Below are positions 45,251 through 56,665 of a stretch of 64,000 nucleotides of DNA, in pieces; positions within the stretch are counted from its first letter, which is position 1, and each line of letters begins with the position of its first letter. Origin of the DNA: Piliocolobus tephrosceles (taxonomy: Eukaryota > Chordata > Mammalia > Primates > Cercopithecidae). Under the pieces are notes generated by a model that saw nothing but the letters and a program-made list of their open reading frames with translations, did no database searches and was not told where the DNA came from. The position numbers and the translations under genes were made by a program. The DNA lies in the NCBI RefSeq assembly GCF_002776525.5, contig NC_045436.1, forward strand, positions 48,045,365 through 48,109,364, given 5' to 3'.

Positions 45251-46620
45251 AAAAATTGTAAAATGTCTAGATGGGGTTGAATATCAGAAAATTGACATAG
45301 ATTTCTTGGACCCATGTAGCAGGTGTAAAGAGAAGACTGAGGCCTCTGATCTCTTCTGTTGAAACTACACTAGGAAATAACCTTTCTGTTATTTCTACTT
45401 CCACACTGTGACCTCTGTATTTTCCTGATCATATCGTGCAGCCCAGCCCAGCTCAGCACTAGGTATTGGGGCAGAGAAAACTTTCTGGCTAGTGGTTTTC
45501 CTCCTTGTGCCCTGACTTGGTTGATGTGCTTTGAATCAACCATCTCTCTCACTGCAGTAGTGGGAGCCCACCCTTGGGTGAGAAGTGAAAGTAAAATATA
45601 CACATAGTTCAAGGTCTAAAAAAACAAGAAATGTTGTGTTAGCCTGAGGCCCAATTCAGATCTCTCAATGCAACTTTTACCAGAGCTTTGCATAAAGGTG
45701 GGAGACAATCAGCTAACTATTGACAAAGTGGTACTTTCCAATTTGGTTATTATCCATGTAGATTTGCTTCCTTGTGGAAACCAGAAGGAAAAATAACAAT
45801 TGTGTTTATTCATGCACCGGAAACTTCTAAAAGCATCCAGGAATGGAGAGGTAAGCTCTACAATTATAGTTTTGAGAGTAGACATTTGTAAGTGATATCT
45901 GGAATCATGGGCTTGGAGAGGACAACTCTAGTGTGAAGGAAGTATAGAATGAGAAGAAAAGAGACGCTTGAGACTTTTTCTTTCTTGTGAATGATATGTA
46001 TGATACTAAAACACTAACACCAACATCTGTGTGCTCCTTTCCTAGATGATAGATGCTATTAAGCAAGAAATTAAAAGTAAGTCCTCTTGGGTAAAGCCTG
46101 TTGTTTTGTGTAAAACATCGACTTTGTCCGTTTTTATTGTAGAATTAAGAAGAATATACTCACCTGTGTCCTCAGTGAGGAAAGGAGTTTGTTATTGGTG
46201 ACTGAGGCAATTGATAACTGAACTTGCCTCAAGTGACCTAAGAGATTGTCAGCTGGATGTCACGGTCCATTTCTGTCTTTAGGAAAGCAATTACAAGGAT
46301 AAAACCAATCCTTCCCTGGGATTGGTCAGTGATGAATTGTAAGTTGTTTGACAGCAAACAGTAATATCCCTTATGTCATCTTCCCTCATAAATGCCATGA
46401 ACTGACCCAGTCTTGAGAATCTGGAAAAATGAGGAATGTGAAGAATTATCACTTTCAGGTAGAAAGCAAGGACATCACAAGTGTCTGCTAAAACGACTAT
46501 ATTAAGCACTGGCTCTTTGTCAGGGACTTTGTTGCATCCTTCATACATGTTATTTTGTTTGTTCTTTATTATATTTTTAAAATGTGCATTTAAAAAATCA
46601 TATACTTTAAAAATGTGTAT
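45251..46620. other. Unassigned intergenic sequence
   Basis: No repeat or gene recognised. Open frames are at most 85 codons and lie on both strands without support. Confidence 0.5.
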
Positions 46621-46624
46621 TTGT

Positions 46625-46765
46625 CTTATTTTACAGATAAAAATCTTAAAGTGAAATCATTAACTCAAAGATCACATGGTGTCTAAGTAGAAGATTCAGT
46701 GTTAAATTTGGGTTTATCTGATGACAAAATTCATGCTTTTCCAACAAGTGATACGGCTTTCTCTA
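46625..46765 (-). mobile_element. MIR
   Basis: 'cttattttacagataaaaat', 'aactcaaagatcacatgg' and 'catgcttttccaac' match the reversed MIR. Confidence 0.65.
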
Positions 46766-46799
46766 AGTAGAAGGAAGAATACGAGTGAATGAATGTCAC

Positions 46800-47680
46800 A
46801 AAAGCCAAGGTAAATGGAGTTATTGTAATTAGAAGATGACATACTCAATGTTTCAAGGAATCAAGTAAAATAAGAACTAAAAAGAAATTATGTGATTTGA
46901 AAAATAAGGAATTTCAACAACATGGTGAACTAAGGCCCTTCACATATTATAAATAATAGAAATAATGGATAAAAGATAACGAAAAATACTTTTAATACAA
47001 AGCTGAACTCAGAAGAAAGGGATAAAAAGCACAAAATGCCAAAAAGAAGATTGAATTCAAACATATAATGGGAAGTAGAAGTTAATATTTTGCTGGGAGT
47101 TTGGGGGCTCAGATTCATATATTTGCCCCGGGATTGGATCTTAGATTTTTAGTATCCATGCAGTCCTGGAGACAGAGCTTCTGGCAGGGAGGGCCTCAAA
47201 GGGCTGCCCTATCTCTTAAAAAGGAAATTAAAAAGCTGTATACCTGGATGACAATGCAGTAAGAAAGTTCTCTATTAGTACAGAGAAATGAGAGAAAGAC
47301 AAACGGTCACTCCTGAGACACAGACATATACTACCTACATGGTTGAGAATTAACAACACACTTGACACAGAAATACCAGAACTTTTCTGTATTTACAACC
47401 CAAGACACAAGGTACTCCCACAGCTAAAGCAACTGCTAAAAAAGAGCTGACAGTACAAAATTGTACATTTTATAATGAAGCAAACCATAAGAATGGAGAG
47501 CCTACAAGTCAGCAATTAGTAGGATTGTCATCCTAAGAAATAGGACGCATAAAATAGTAGGACAGAGATCATCAAGCAAGTATGCTAAAATTTCTTAAAG
47601 AGGGTTTAAAAAACCAAAAAGACTATAATTAAATAATAGACAAGAATAGTCGACAATTACCTATTCTTTCAATGGAAGAA
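46800..47680 (+). mobile_element. Possible old L1 5' region
   Basis: 'gaatttcaacaacatggtgaac' and a later A-rich stretch are like the start of old L1M ORF1-upstream sequence. Similarity is weak. Confidence 0.3.
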
Positions 47681-47800
47681 TTTTAAATATTAATTTAAAA
47701 TTTAAATTAAATTGAAACAATTATATTTAAATTAAATTAAACTTAAATTTAAATTTAAAAAATTTAAAATAGAACCAAATAAAATTTCTAAAAATAAAAA
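47681..47800. repeat. AT-rich low-complexity tract
   Basis: Repeated 'taaattaaat' and 'aaatttaaattt' motifs that are self-complementary; likely DNA-unwinding or fold-back prone, no known function. Confidence 0.85.
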
Positions 47801-47865
47801 TAGTCACTACATTTTTATAAAGACTTTAAGAGCTTTACTGATATACAATATATATATCAGAAAAT

Positions 47866-48160
47866 TTTAAGCTAGTTCATACCTGTATTCCCAACATTTT
47901 GGGAGGCCATGGTGGGAGGATCACTTGAGGTTAGGAGTTCAAGAACAGCCTAGGCAGCAGAGCAAGAGCCATTCTCTCAAAAAAAAAAAATTGTTCTAAA
48001 TGTGTCAGGTATGGTGGCACAAGTCTAAAGTCTCTGCTATTTGGAAGGCTGAAGTGGGAGGATCACTTGAGCCCAGGAGTTTAAGGTTGCAGGGAACTAT
48101 GATGGTGCTACTACACTCCAACCTGGATGACACAGCAAGACACTATCTCAAAAAAAGCAA
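47866..48160 (+). mobile_element. AluJ
   Basis: Two diverged monomers with 'ggaggatcacttgagg' and 'ggaggatcacttgagcc', a middle A-run at 47979-47990 and a tail of AAAAAAGCAAAAAC type. Confidence 0.9.
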
Positions 48161-48329
48161 AAACAAACAATTCGCCATTGTAAGGACACACCTCAATAAT
48201 TTTTAGTAAATGTGTAGATTTTCACAACTATTACGGTAATCGTGTTAGAACATGCCTCAAATAGTCATTGAATTCCCTAAAAACTGAAAATTAATTAAAA
48301 CTGGTGGGCAGACAAAACTCTGGGAAAAT

Positions 48330-48570
48330 AGTATAATCTTTCCTGGGGGTAGTAAGGCAGTCAATGGTTGCCTATGGTCAAGAGTCAGAGGAAACAGACT
48401 GAGAAGAGTATAAAGAAACTTTCTGGGGGTGACAGAATGCTCTATATCTTGGTTTCAGTGACAGTCACAGGTTATACAAAATTTCAAAACTCAGATATAT
48501 ATACTGAAATGGGGTGCATTTTATTTTAAGTATATTATACACCTGAAAAGGTGATTTAGAAATTAGTGGA
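48330..48570 (+). mobile_element. L1M 3' end
   Basis: 'caatggttgcctatggtcaag', 'gaaactttctgggggtgac', 'tgctctatatcttggtttc' and 'gtatattatacacctgaaa' match an L1MC/ME 3' UTR in order. Confidence 0.75.
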
Positions 48571-48682
48571 TATTTTAAATAGAAGATTAGAAATAATTTA
48601 AGAAAGAAGCAGTGACATGGATAATAGATAGGAGGAAAGCATTTAGGAAGAATCAAAAGGATAAGGAAGTGGAAAATAAGAA

Positions 48683-49234
48683 AATCTGGCACGACTTGGC
48701 CCCAGTGATTCCTGCCTTCTGGTATTTAAACTCTTGCATAATCCTTCTCCTTTGGTTGTTGGCAGGACGATGCAACTTATTTCTAACAACACAGTATATA
48801 AGTGATGAGATGTCAGTTTTGTGACTTGATAATAAAAGTTTGTGCCTCTCATCTTTGCTAGGGCTTTCTTTTGCTGGCATTCTCTCTTGCCTTCTTCCTT
48901 GCTCCTGCTGGGGAGGCATGCTGCCGTATTGTAAGATGCCCTGTGAAGAGGCCCGTGTGGCAACAAGTCAAGGGGGCTCTCCAGCTACAGCTCAGAAGGT
49001 ATTAAGGCTTCAGTCCGACAGCTTGCAAGAACTCACCAACCGTATGAATGAGCTAAGAAGCAGCCCTTCCCCCTTGAGCCTGGAGATGACTGCACTCCGG
49101 TGAGAAACCCAGCATCTGAGAACCCAGCCAGGCCACACTCAAATTCTTGGCCCACAGAAGTCAAGATGGCAAATCTCGCTGTTTAAGCCACTAAGTTTAG
49201 AGTAATTTGTTATACAGCAATAGAAAACTAATAC
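48683..49234 (+). mobile_element. MLT1 solo LTR (MaLR)
   Basis: The 3' part is clear: 'gaagaggcccgtgtggcaac', 'gcttgcaagaactcacc', 'ccactaagtttagagtaatt' and 'cagcaatagaaaactaatac'. The 5' part fits more loosely. No internal sequence. The frames at 48840-49103 and 48653-48966 lie in this LTR and are not genes. Confidence 0.88.
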
Positions 49235-49800
49235 AATCAATGACATAAGAAATAAAAGGAGAAAGTATAGCATTTATCTTTTAGGAGTTCCAGAAGTAGA
49301 GGAAATATTTGAAAAGATAATGATTGAGATTGAATAGAGGCAATGACTGAAGAGAAAATGGTTGAAGATTTTCCAGAATGAAAGAAAACACATGTACTCA
49401 GGTTGAAGAAACACAATAAGCACCAAAAAGAATAAAAACATATCTAATGAATTGCATCATGATGAAACCACAGCATATCAAATACCAAGAGTTAAAAGCA
49501 GTTAAAGAAAAAAGATTACCTTAAAGGAGCAGCAATTTGGTTGATAAAAATAAACTTATCTTCAGCAACAATAGAAATCAGAAGAAATAAAATAATATGT
49601 TCAGCAACAAAAGGAATCAGAAGAAATAAAATAATATGTTCAAAAGTTAGAGGGGAACTAGCTGTCAACCTGTAATTCTACATTCAGCTAAATCATAAAT
49701 CAGTAGTAAGGAAAAGAATGGCATTTTCAGATGAACATAGAAAGCTTAGCATTCATAAAGAATGTACTTTGGAAATCAGTCTTTGCATAGTAAAAAAGAC
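49235..49800 (+). mobile_element. L1M ORF1/inter-ORF region
   Basis: 'gaaatatttgaaaagataatg', 'aaaacacatgtactcagg', 'tgcatcatgatgaaaccac', 'ctgtcaacctgtaattctac' and 'cattttcagatgaacatag' follow the 3' half of old L1 (or HAL1) ORF1 in sense orientation. Confidence 0.7.
49562..49639. repeat. 39-bp tandem duplication
   Basis: Two 39-bp units (49562-49600, 49601-49639) differ at only 2 bases. The unit starts 'tcagcaaca' and ends 'ataatatgt'. Confidence 0.97.
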
Positions 49801-50227
49801 TTGAAGATTTTTACTAGTGCTGATTCAATAGGGAGGTATTGGAGGAAGACATATAATAATGGTTCAGAAGTTAGCAGGCTGGAGGAAGTCCAGAGAATTG
49901 ATGAGATGAGGCTCGTACCTTTTGCATCTCTTGCTGCATGTCTTGCATAACAGTGGGTGAAAATGCTATTTATATGTGTTGTTGGGGACAGAGCAACAAA
50001 ATTCTGAATAACTTTTTAACTGAATTAGCCAGTGAGCTGGCTAAACACAAGAGAAAGAGTTATTGAAAATGGTCGATTGTCCAGCTAAGAATGGAAACCA
50101 AGCAGTTACTATTCTGAATCTATAACAAATTATGTAGGCAAAAATATATCACTCCTTTAATTCAAGGGAAAGTGAATTTTAGAGAGATATGATTAGGTAT
50201 TTGGTGACAGTAGTTTTTAAATCTAGA

Positions 50228-50502
50228 ATTGTTAATGTTTTAAAAATTAAATTATTTTAAATTCTAGGATACGTGTGCAGGTTTGTTACATAAGTAAACG
50301 TGTGCCATGATGGTTTGCTGCACCTATCAGCCCATCATCTAGTTATTAAGCCCCATATGCATTAGCTATTTATCCTGATGCTCTCCCTTCCCCTGCTCTC
50401 CTCTGACAGGACCAAGTGTGTGTTGTTCCCTCCCTGTGTCCATGTGTTCTCATTGTTCAGCTCCCACTTATAAGTGAGAACATGTAGTGTTTGGTTTTCT
50501 AT
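50228..50502 (-). mobile_element. L1 (L1PA/PB-like) 3' end of a twin-primed copy
   Basis: On the plus strand the reversed L1P 3' UTR is clear: 'ggatacgtgtgcaggtttgt', 'acataagtaaacgtgtgcc', 'tcagctcccacttataag' and 'gtgagaacatgtagtg'. The strand switches at 50503. The reversed tail runs into AT-rich sequence left of 50260. Confidence 0.92.
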
Positions 50503-50912
50503 TATAAAGTCAAGATACAACAGATGTTGATGAGGCTGTGGAGAAATAGGAATGCTTTTATACTGTTGGTGGGAATGTAAATTAGTTCAACCATTGTGGA
50601 AGACAGTGTGGCGATTCCTCAAAGGCATAGAGGAAGAAATACCATTTGATCCGGCAATCCCAGTGTAACCCAAAGGAATATAAATCATTGTATTATAAAG
50701 ATACATGCATGCATATGTTCATTGCAGCACTATTCACAAGAGCAAAGACATGGAATCAACCCAAATGCCTGTCAATGATAGACTGGATAAAATAAAAAAA
50801 TATGTGGTACATATACACCATGGAATACTATGCAGCCATAGAAAGGAACGAAGCCATGTGCTTTGTAGGCACAGAGATGGAGCTGGACTTTTGAAAGATA
50901 ACTCAAAACGAT
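50503..50912 (+). mobile_element. L1, inverted 5' segment of the same copy
   Basis: 'caagatacaacagatgttgat', 'gttggtgggaatgtaaatta', 'accatttgatccggcaatcc' and 'ccatggaatactatgcagcc' are the end of ORF2 in plus orientation. In the element they lie upstream of 50228-50502, with about 45 bases lost at the switch. This copy therefore inserted on the minus strand with a 5' inversion. Confidence 0.92.
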
Positions 50913-51095
50913 TATCTATCATAGCAAACAAGATTTTCAATAAATTTTTGGCTCATAATCAAGGAGATAGGGAAAAAGGAAAAAGCAAGTTGTCATAAAT
51001 ATTGATTTTGATTTTCTTACCGTTACATGAAGGGTGTTTCTTTTCAAAACATTTTTTTTCTTTTTTCTTTTGTTTTCTTCCTTTTTTTTCTTTTC

Positions 51096-51380
51096 TTTTT
51101 TTTTTTTTTTTTTTTTTTTGAGATGGAGTCTTACTCTGCTGCCCAGGCTGGAGTGCAGTTGCATGATCACAACTCTCACTGCAGTCTCAAATTCCTGGAC
51201 TCAAGGGATTTTCCCACATTATCGTCTCAAGTAGCGGGAGCTGCAGGCATTTTATATTTTGTAGAGATAGGGGTCTCACTTCATTGCCCATGCTGGTTTC
51301 AAAATGCTGGGATCAAGCAATCCTCCTGCCTCAATCTCCCCAAATGTTGCAATTACAAGTGTGAGCCACAGCACCTGGCC
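51096..51380 (-). mobile_element. AluJ
   Basis: T-rich tail 51044-51119 with interspersed C, then a diverged reversed Alu ending 'agcacctggcc'. Flanks 'tcaaaaca' occur on both sides (near 51043 and 51381). Confidence 0.92.
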
Positions 51381-52530
51381 TCAAAACACCTCTGGGCAAA
51401 ATCATTTTAAAGGACTCTTGTATTAATAGCTAGGCAAGCTCTTCCTTGGTAAGAGGAAACTATTTTAGTTGCATCAGTGGGCAGAAATGTAAAAACAAAA
51501 AGTTTGCTGTGTATTGAAATATGAAGAAAATCATGTCTTCAAGAATTTATTGTAACAATCTTGAATCTGCATTTTTTTAGAATCTGTATTTTGGGCACAC
51601 TTAAATTCTTTATTATGACACTTAGACTGACATTTCAGAGCACCAAGATATAAGAACTAGTTAAAGAGTCTCACCAGCTTTCATAATCCTCACTCTGCTT
51701 CCCAACCCTCCCATCCTTAAATGGGAAATTTGCGGTGCTAATTCTTTCTGGGCCCAGAACTCTCTTACTCTCTTAGTTAGAGAGGAGTTGCCCCGACCTC
51801 ACAGCCCAGATCTTCAGGGATGAACCAGTTATAACAAACCTAAGAGGGTGTTCTCGGGATTTTCATTTCTCTTCCTCGGGAAGAACTTGTGAGTCCACAG
51901 TGAAAAATCCAGTTGTAATTTTGCTTTGTTTTATTTGGCATACCAAAGTGAAAATTCCTCCTTAACATTTTTTTCATAGCAAGCATTTTTTACATTGGTT
52001 TCCTGAACGAAAGGGCCATCAGACAAGAAATTAGTAGATCTGCTCATTTTCCCTCAATATAAACCATGTCTTCCAGAAATACATTTGATGGTTTAGTCCA
52101 TCCTATTTAAGAATGTTAAACATAATCCATTATTCTTCTATTATCCCATAAGAAGGAAACATTATGCATGTGAGCAATGCCCCATTACATGGGCCATTTC
52201 CCTGAGGCTTCCCACGAAGGACAGAAGGAAATACCACAGAAGGATGAATAAGAAGCCAAGGTGTCCATTTAGTGACTTAAGAAAGTGATCGAAAGGTATA
52301 TGAACAGTTGGGGAAGGATGGCTAGCGGTTTGTGCCCAAGGAACCTTGTGAAAGGAAGAGAGAGATGAAATATTAACAGGTTTGATTTACTTTCAGAAGT
52401 TTGGAGAGGTGGTTGTAATGTTAGGACTTACACTAGGGAATATCGTCATTGTTAAGAATTAATTGATCTTAACATTTTGGATTTTGTTAGTAAAGATGGT
52501 ATTGCTTTTATATTACTCATATATTATTTG
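51381..52530. other. Unassigned intergenic sequence
   Basis: About 1.1 kb; no repeat or gene recognised. Confidence 0.5.
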
Positions 52531-52605
52531 TAAATTTTCAGCAAGAATGTTTTATTGTCAGAGAAATCCCGCTGTCACTAATTTAAGGCTTTCTTCTCTT
52601 CACCC
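52531..52605. repeat. Short local duplication, copy 1
   Basis: 75 bp that align without large gaps to 53164-53238 in the same orientation at about 80-85%. Both begin 'taaattttcagcaagaa' and share 'attgtcagagaaa' and 'aaggctttc'. Confidence 0.8.
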
Positions 52606-52735
52606 TTTTGAAGGTGAAGAAACAAGATCAGATGGGTTAAGTGACTTGCTCAAATTCACATAGCTGTTAAGTAGCCAGAGACAGAATTCAAAACCCCAAG
52701 TTTTAATGCCAAATGTGCTCTCTCCTCTGCCTCAT
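52600..52735 (-). mobile_element. MIR
   Basis: 'aaggtgaagaaacaagatcag', 'gggttaagtgacttgctcaa', 'attcacatagctg' and 'cagaattcaaaacccc' match the reversed MIR. Confidence 0.85.
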
Positions 52736-53163
52736 TGGGTATCATGGAGCCAGACTGAGATGGAGATGTCTAGATCAGCTGACTCAGGCTGGTCAGCTGG
52801 CTAGGGAGGGCCCCTGGAAGGCAAATGCTGGATAGAAGCTTATTCTATCCTCCTCCAGGCAGTGTCAGGATGTCTCAGATATTCTGGGGAAAAAAAACTG
52901 CAATGCAACTTTTATGTTGCCTTGTGTTGAAAATTCATCATCTTTAATCAACTCAGCACTTTTGCCATTGGGACCCAGCTCCTCACTCACTGAGTGTCAA
53001 ATTTTCAAATTCAGAATAATCTCTCAGCAATCACCCCTGGACCTCTCTTTTATTACTTGTGATATTTAATTAAATTCAGTTGGGCTGTTAATAGGTTTTA
53101 TTCAAGTGTCTCTGAACATACTAAGTCCATTTTGATTTAATAGTTGTTATTGTGCAGCTATTA
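52736..53163. other. Unassigned intergenic sequence
   Basis: Nothing recognised between the two copies of the 75-bp duplication. Confidence 0.5.
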
Positions 53164-53238
53164 TAAATTTTCAGCAAGAACATTGTATTGTCAGAGAAAG
53201 CCCACTGCCACTTATTCAAGGCTTTCCACTCTTTCACT
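53164..53238. repeat. Short local duplication, copy 2
   Basis: Partner of 52531-52605 at an offset of 633 bp. An open frame of 132 codons starts inside it (53188-53586), the longest in the window, but it has no domain and overlaps a likely MIR core near 53395-53450. Confidence 0.8.
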
Positions 53239-53769
53239 TACAATTTTAGCACCTTTAATTCAAAGACAATCTATTTTCACAGAAAATGCCATATAGCACC
53301 ACAAATATTTGTTTTGTTTAGGATTACCATAACTGAGATATTTCTGTACCATAGAACTAGAAAGGAATTTAAAAATAATCATTCTGTGGCCTACATTTTA
53401 CATGAAAAGAAACAGAGTATTAGAGTAGTTAAACAATGTGGTCCAGCTCATGGGGTGGCAGGCAGGACAAACACACAAGACTGTGGACAGACCAACATTC
53501 CACCCTATCATGTCCTTTATGCTGCCAAATACAGATGTGATAACATCAGAGAAGCCCCCAATCCCATATTAATGTTACTCAGATGAATACTTTACTCCAA
53601 TATCACATTTAAAAAAATTAAGGCAAAGATCTCTAAAATATGGCAACTCATAACCCTGTTATACAAGATAAACTCGATTCTATTCCAACCAATCATATTC
53701 ATTAGCAAAAATTGTTCCCCACATGAACATGTGAGATGTCTCGACAGGCCCGCTCTCAAAGGCTCTCCA

Positions 53770-53794
53770 CTGCTTCTGCTGCTGCTGCTGCTGC
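53770..53794. repeat. (CTG)n short tract
   Basis: Six to seven CTG-type units, one of them interrupted ('ctgctt'). Confidence 0.95.
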
Positions 53795-54004
53795 ACTGAA
53801 CATGGCTGATCCTTTCTGCATGATGGTGAAATGAATATATTGAATTTGTGGTGCATTATACTCCTCAAAGACATTTATGAATATTTTCTCTTTATAAGAA
53901 TTCTACAAAACACCCAACTTATAATTTTCATTTCATGGATGAAGAAACTGAGTCTTCAGTTCTGTCAGGTGGAGAGTCACCAAAAGAGTTGAGGGAATGG
54001 AAGC

Positions 54005-54110
54005 TCTCTGGTGAAGTGAAAAGTACTGGACTGAGGTTAAGAGAGTTTCTTCTGAGGACCTTAGATGGGCACCTCCAATATTTTCTTTTCATCTGCTGCA
54101 AAATGAAGTG
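54005..54110 (+). mobile_element. MIR-like fragment
   Basis: 'gtgaaaagtactggactgagg' and 'ttcatctgctgcaaaatgaag' fit a diverged MIR in sense orientation. Confidence 0.45.
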
Positions 54111-54544
54111 TTCACCTAAATAAATTATAAGTTTTATTGCAGATGTAACAAGCCAGAATCCATGTCTCTTGATTCCTAATCTCTGTAACTAACAACACTG
54201 AATGTAGTCCATATAAAAAGAGTAGAAGGCTCTCTTACACAAACCTGAACTGACTGCTGAAGGCTAACTGTGTGACTTTGATTGAGGACCATGCAATGGA
54301 GAAAAGATGGAAACTGCCGGGTGATGCTTTCCCATCAGTCCTAAATCTGAGGGCTCAGAAGGAGACCAATTAATGCTGTGAAGATTTATTACAATGTAAT
54401 CTGAATTTACATGTTTATAGATGTTATTAGCAATCATAACCAGAATGAGAGTAATGATTGGAACAATATGTGCCTAATAAATTTTATTGAATCACTATGC
54501 CACTCTTGAAATTGTTTTTTAAATTGTTGCTAAAAACTCTATTT

Positions 54545-54955
54545 TCCTTTTTTATTATTTTTTAAATTGATAGATAAAATGACGTGCATTTATCACATAC
54601 AACATGATGTTCTGAAGTATATGTATATTGTGGAATGACTAAATCTAGCTAATTAACATATGCATGAACTCATATAGTTACAATTTTTGTGGTGAGAACA
54701 TTCACTGTTAATAGTTTTCAATAATGCAATGTATTGTTACTAACTGTAGTTACCATGTTGTACAATAGATCTCTTGAACTTACTCCTTCTATCTAACTGA
54801 AATGTAGTATTCTTCAACCAACAGATCCTCAACTTCCCCTCTTCTACAACTGCCATAGCCCCTGTTTACCAACATTCTACTCTCTAGTTCTATGAGACAA
54901 ACATTTTTAGATTCTGCATGAATGAAATGATGCAGTATTTTTCTCTTTCTGAGTG
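54545..54955 (-). mobile_element. L1 (L1MA/L1PB-like) 3' fragment
   Basis: 'gataaaatgacgtgcattta', 'acatacaacatgatgttctg', 'taactgtagttaccatgttg' and 'ttctgcatgaatgaaatgatg' are a reversed L1 3' UTR similar to the one at 33780. It is cut off at about 54955. Confidence 0.88.
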
Positions 54956-55404
54956 GATAAATGGACAAAGCTCTATCTTCCTTGAATCAGCTGTGCTTTT
55001 CAAGTTTCTTAGAATGGAATATCTGCAAATCTACCTTCATTACTAGACAAATATTGAAAATTCATGGTTGCAACAGCAGCTGGGTATAGTTCTCAAAGTT
55101 TGCTGGAGCTAAAATGAGGTAAGAAAGCAATCTGCCAATTTAATGTGAAGCTGTAATTTTTTTCTATAACTTTTAATTGGATTGGTTCCAAACATTTCCA
55201 CCTTGTCCCACTCCCTCTGTCTACTGTGACTCTATCAAGAAGTATTGGTTGGAATTAGTGACAGAAATGATCATTACAGGAAATGAAAAGAGAAAGCCCA
55301 AGCCAAAAAGCAATTTAATTTTTTAAATTGTTTTTACTTTGATTATTAACAAGCCATGAAGACTAGGGTCAACATGTATTGATTTATTTGTTTTCTTTAA
55401 ATAA

Positions 55405-55442
<38 letters not shown>

Positions 55443-56302
55443 GTTCTCTAACATAGTTCTGCATTTCTCACTAACCTATTTCCCAATGACATAATTTTAA
55501 CATCCACATAATAAGAAAGTTCCTGGAGTATAAATTCAGCATGTATTATCAACTCTTAGACAAAGTAGATTTTTGATAAATATCTGTTGTTTGATTAAGT
55601 ACATAACTGTGAAAGACAATATTATGCCCTTAAAAGTTTATCTTCTTAACTTTTAGAGTGGTTGAAAAAAAACAAGGGAAATAATTTACATCTTTTAATT
55701 TAAGAACTGTATTATCACTTGTCTGTTTTTAATTTTATTCTCTTTTATTTATAACAAACAGAAAAAACACTGAATAAGTATCAAGAGGTCAATAATGAAG
55801 AATAGAAAGGAAACAACAGGAGGTGACTTGTTGCAGCAGGGAGGGAGGATTGCAGTTTATGAAGGAGGAACACTTTAAAGGCAGGGAACCCCCGCTGCCC
55901 ACCAGCCCAGCGAGTGCAGGCAAAAAGAGGGTTGGTTGCATAGCATAGTTGCCAGGCTTTCTACATTTGACCTCATCTCAAGAACATACAGGTAATTCAA
56001 TTTTAGCAAAATATGGTCAGTTGCTTCTCATTTTAAATATTATTCTATAGAATATCTATATTAGTAAAAGTTGGTCTGAATGTAATTCTGCACAATTGGT
56101 ATGTCATTCTCCCTCCTTTATTATATTTTAGTAAACTGAACTGAATTAATATAAACTATATTATAATTCAGTAAACTGAATTCAGCAAAATTTGTCACTG
56201 ATGTAGATAATCTTTGAAAAATTTGATTTTTAATTTCAATGAGTAAGCAGTTTTAAAACAGAATGTGAAAAGAAGAGCTATGACCTTTATATGGATCTCC
56301 TC
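54956..56302. other. Unassigned sequence with (TG)n
   Basis: Nothing recognised except the microsatellite at 55409-55439. Confidence 0.5.
55409..55439. repeat. (TG)n microsatellite
   Basis: About 15 uninterrupted TG units. Confidence 0.98.
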
Positions 56303-56665
56303 AGGATGCCATTACAAAATATCGCAGGTTGGGTGGCTTCGACAACAGACATTGATTTTCTCACAGTTCAGGAGGCTGGAAGTCCAAGGTGAAGATGCCA
56401 AAACTGGTATCTGGTGAGGCCTCTCTTCCTGACTTGCAGACAGCCACCTTCTTTCTGGGTCCTCACATGGTTTTTCCTCTGTGTTCATCAGAGAAAGGGA
56501 CAATCTAGTGTCTCTCCTTCTCCTTATAAGGACACCAGCCCTGTTGGATTACAGCAGCATCCTTATGGCTTCATTTCACCTTAATTACCTTTCTAGAGGC
56601 CCTGTTTCCAAATACAGTCACTTTGTCATTAGGGCTTAACCATATGAATTTCAGTGGTTCTCAAG
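56303..56665 (-). mobile_element. MLT1 solo LTR (MaLR)
   Basis: The plus strand is the reversed LTR: 'tgccattacaaaatatcgca', 'ggttgggtggcttcgacaac', 'ttctcacagttcaggaggct', 'ccttataaggacaccagc', 'ccttaattacctttctagag' and 'aaccatatgaatttcag'. The same family lies in the opposite orientation at 59678-60035. Confidence 0.9.

Noticed and set aside
48653..48966. Overlapping minus-strand frames of 88 and 107 codons
   Set aside because: They lie in the MLT1 LTR, antisense to it.
51027..51410. 127-codon open frame
   Set aside because: Translation of the reversed AluJ and its T-rich tail.
53188..53586. Longest open frame (132 codons, plus strand)
   Set aside because: No domain, no signal of a gene start, begins in a locally duplicated segment and crosses a likely MIR core. 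In AT-rich non-coding DNA of this length a frame of this size is expected by chance.
53770..53794. CTG tract as a disease-type coding repeat
   Set aside because: Only six or seven units, in a non-coding context; the minus-strand poly-Gln frame has no gene around it.
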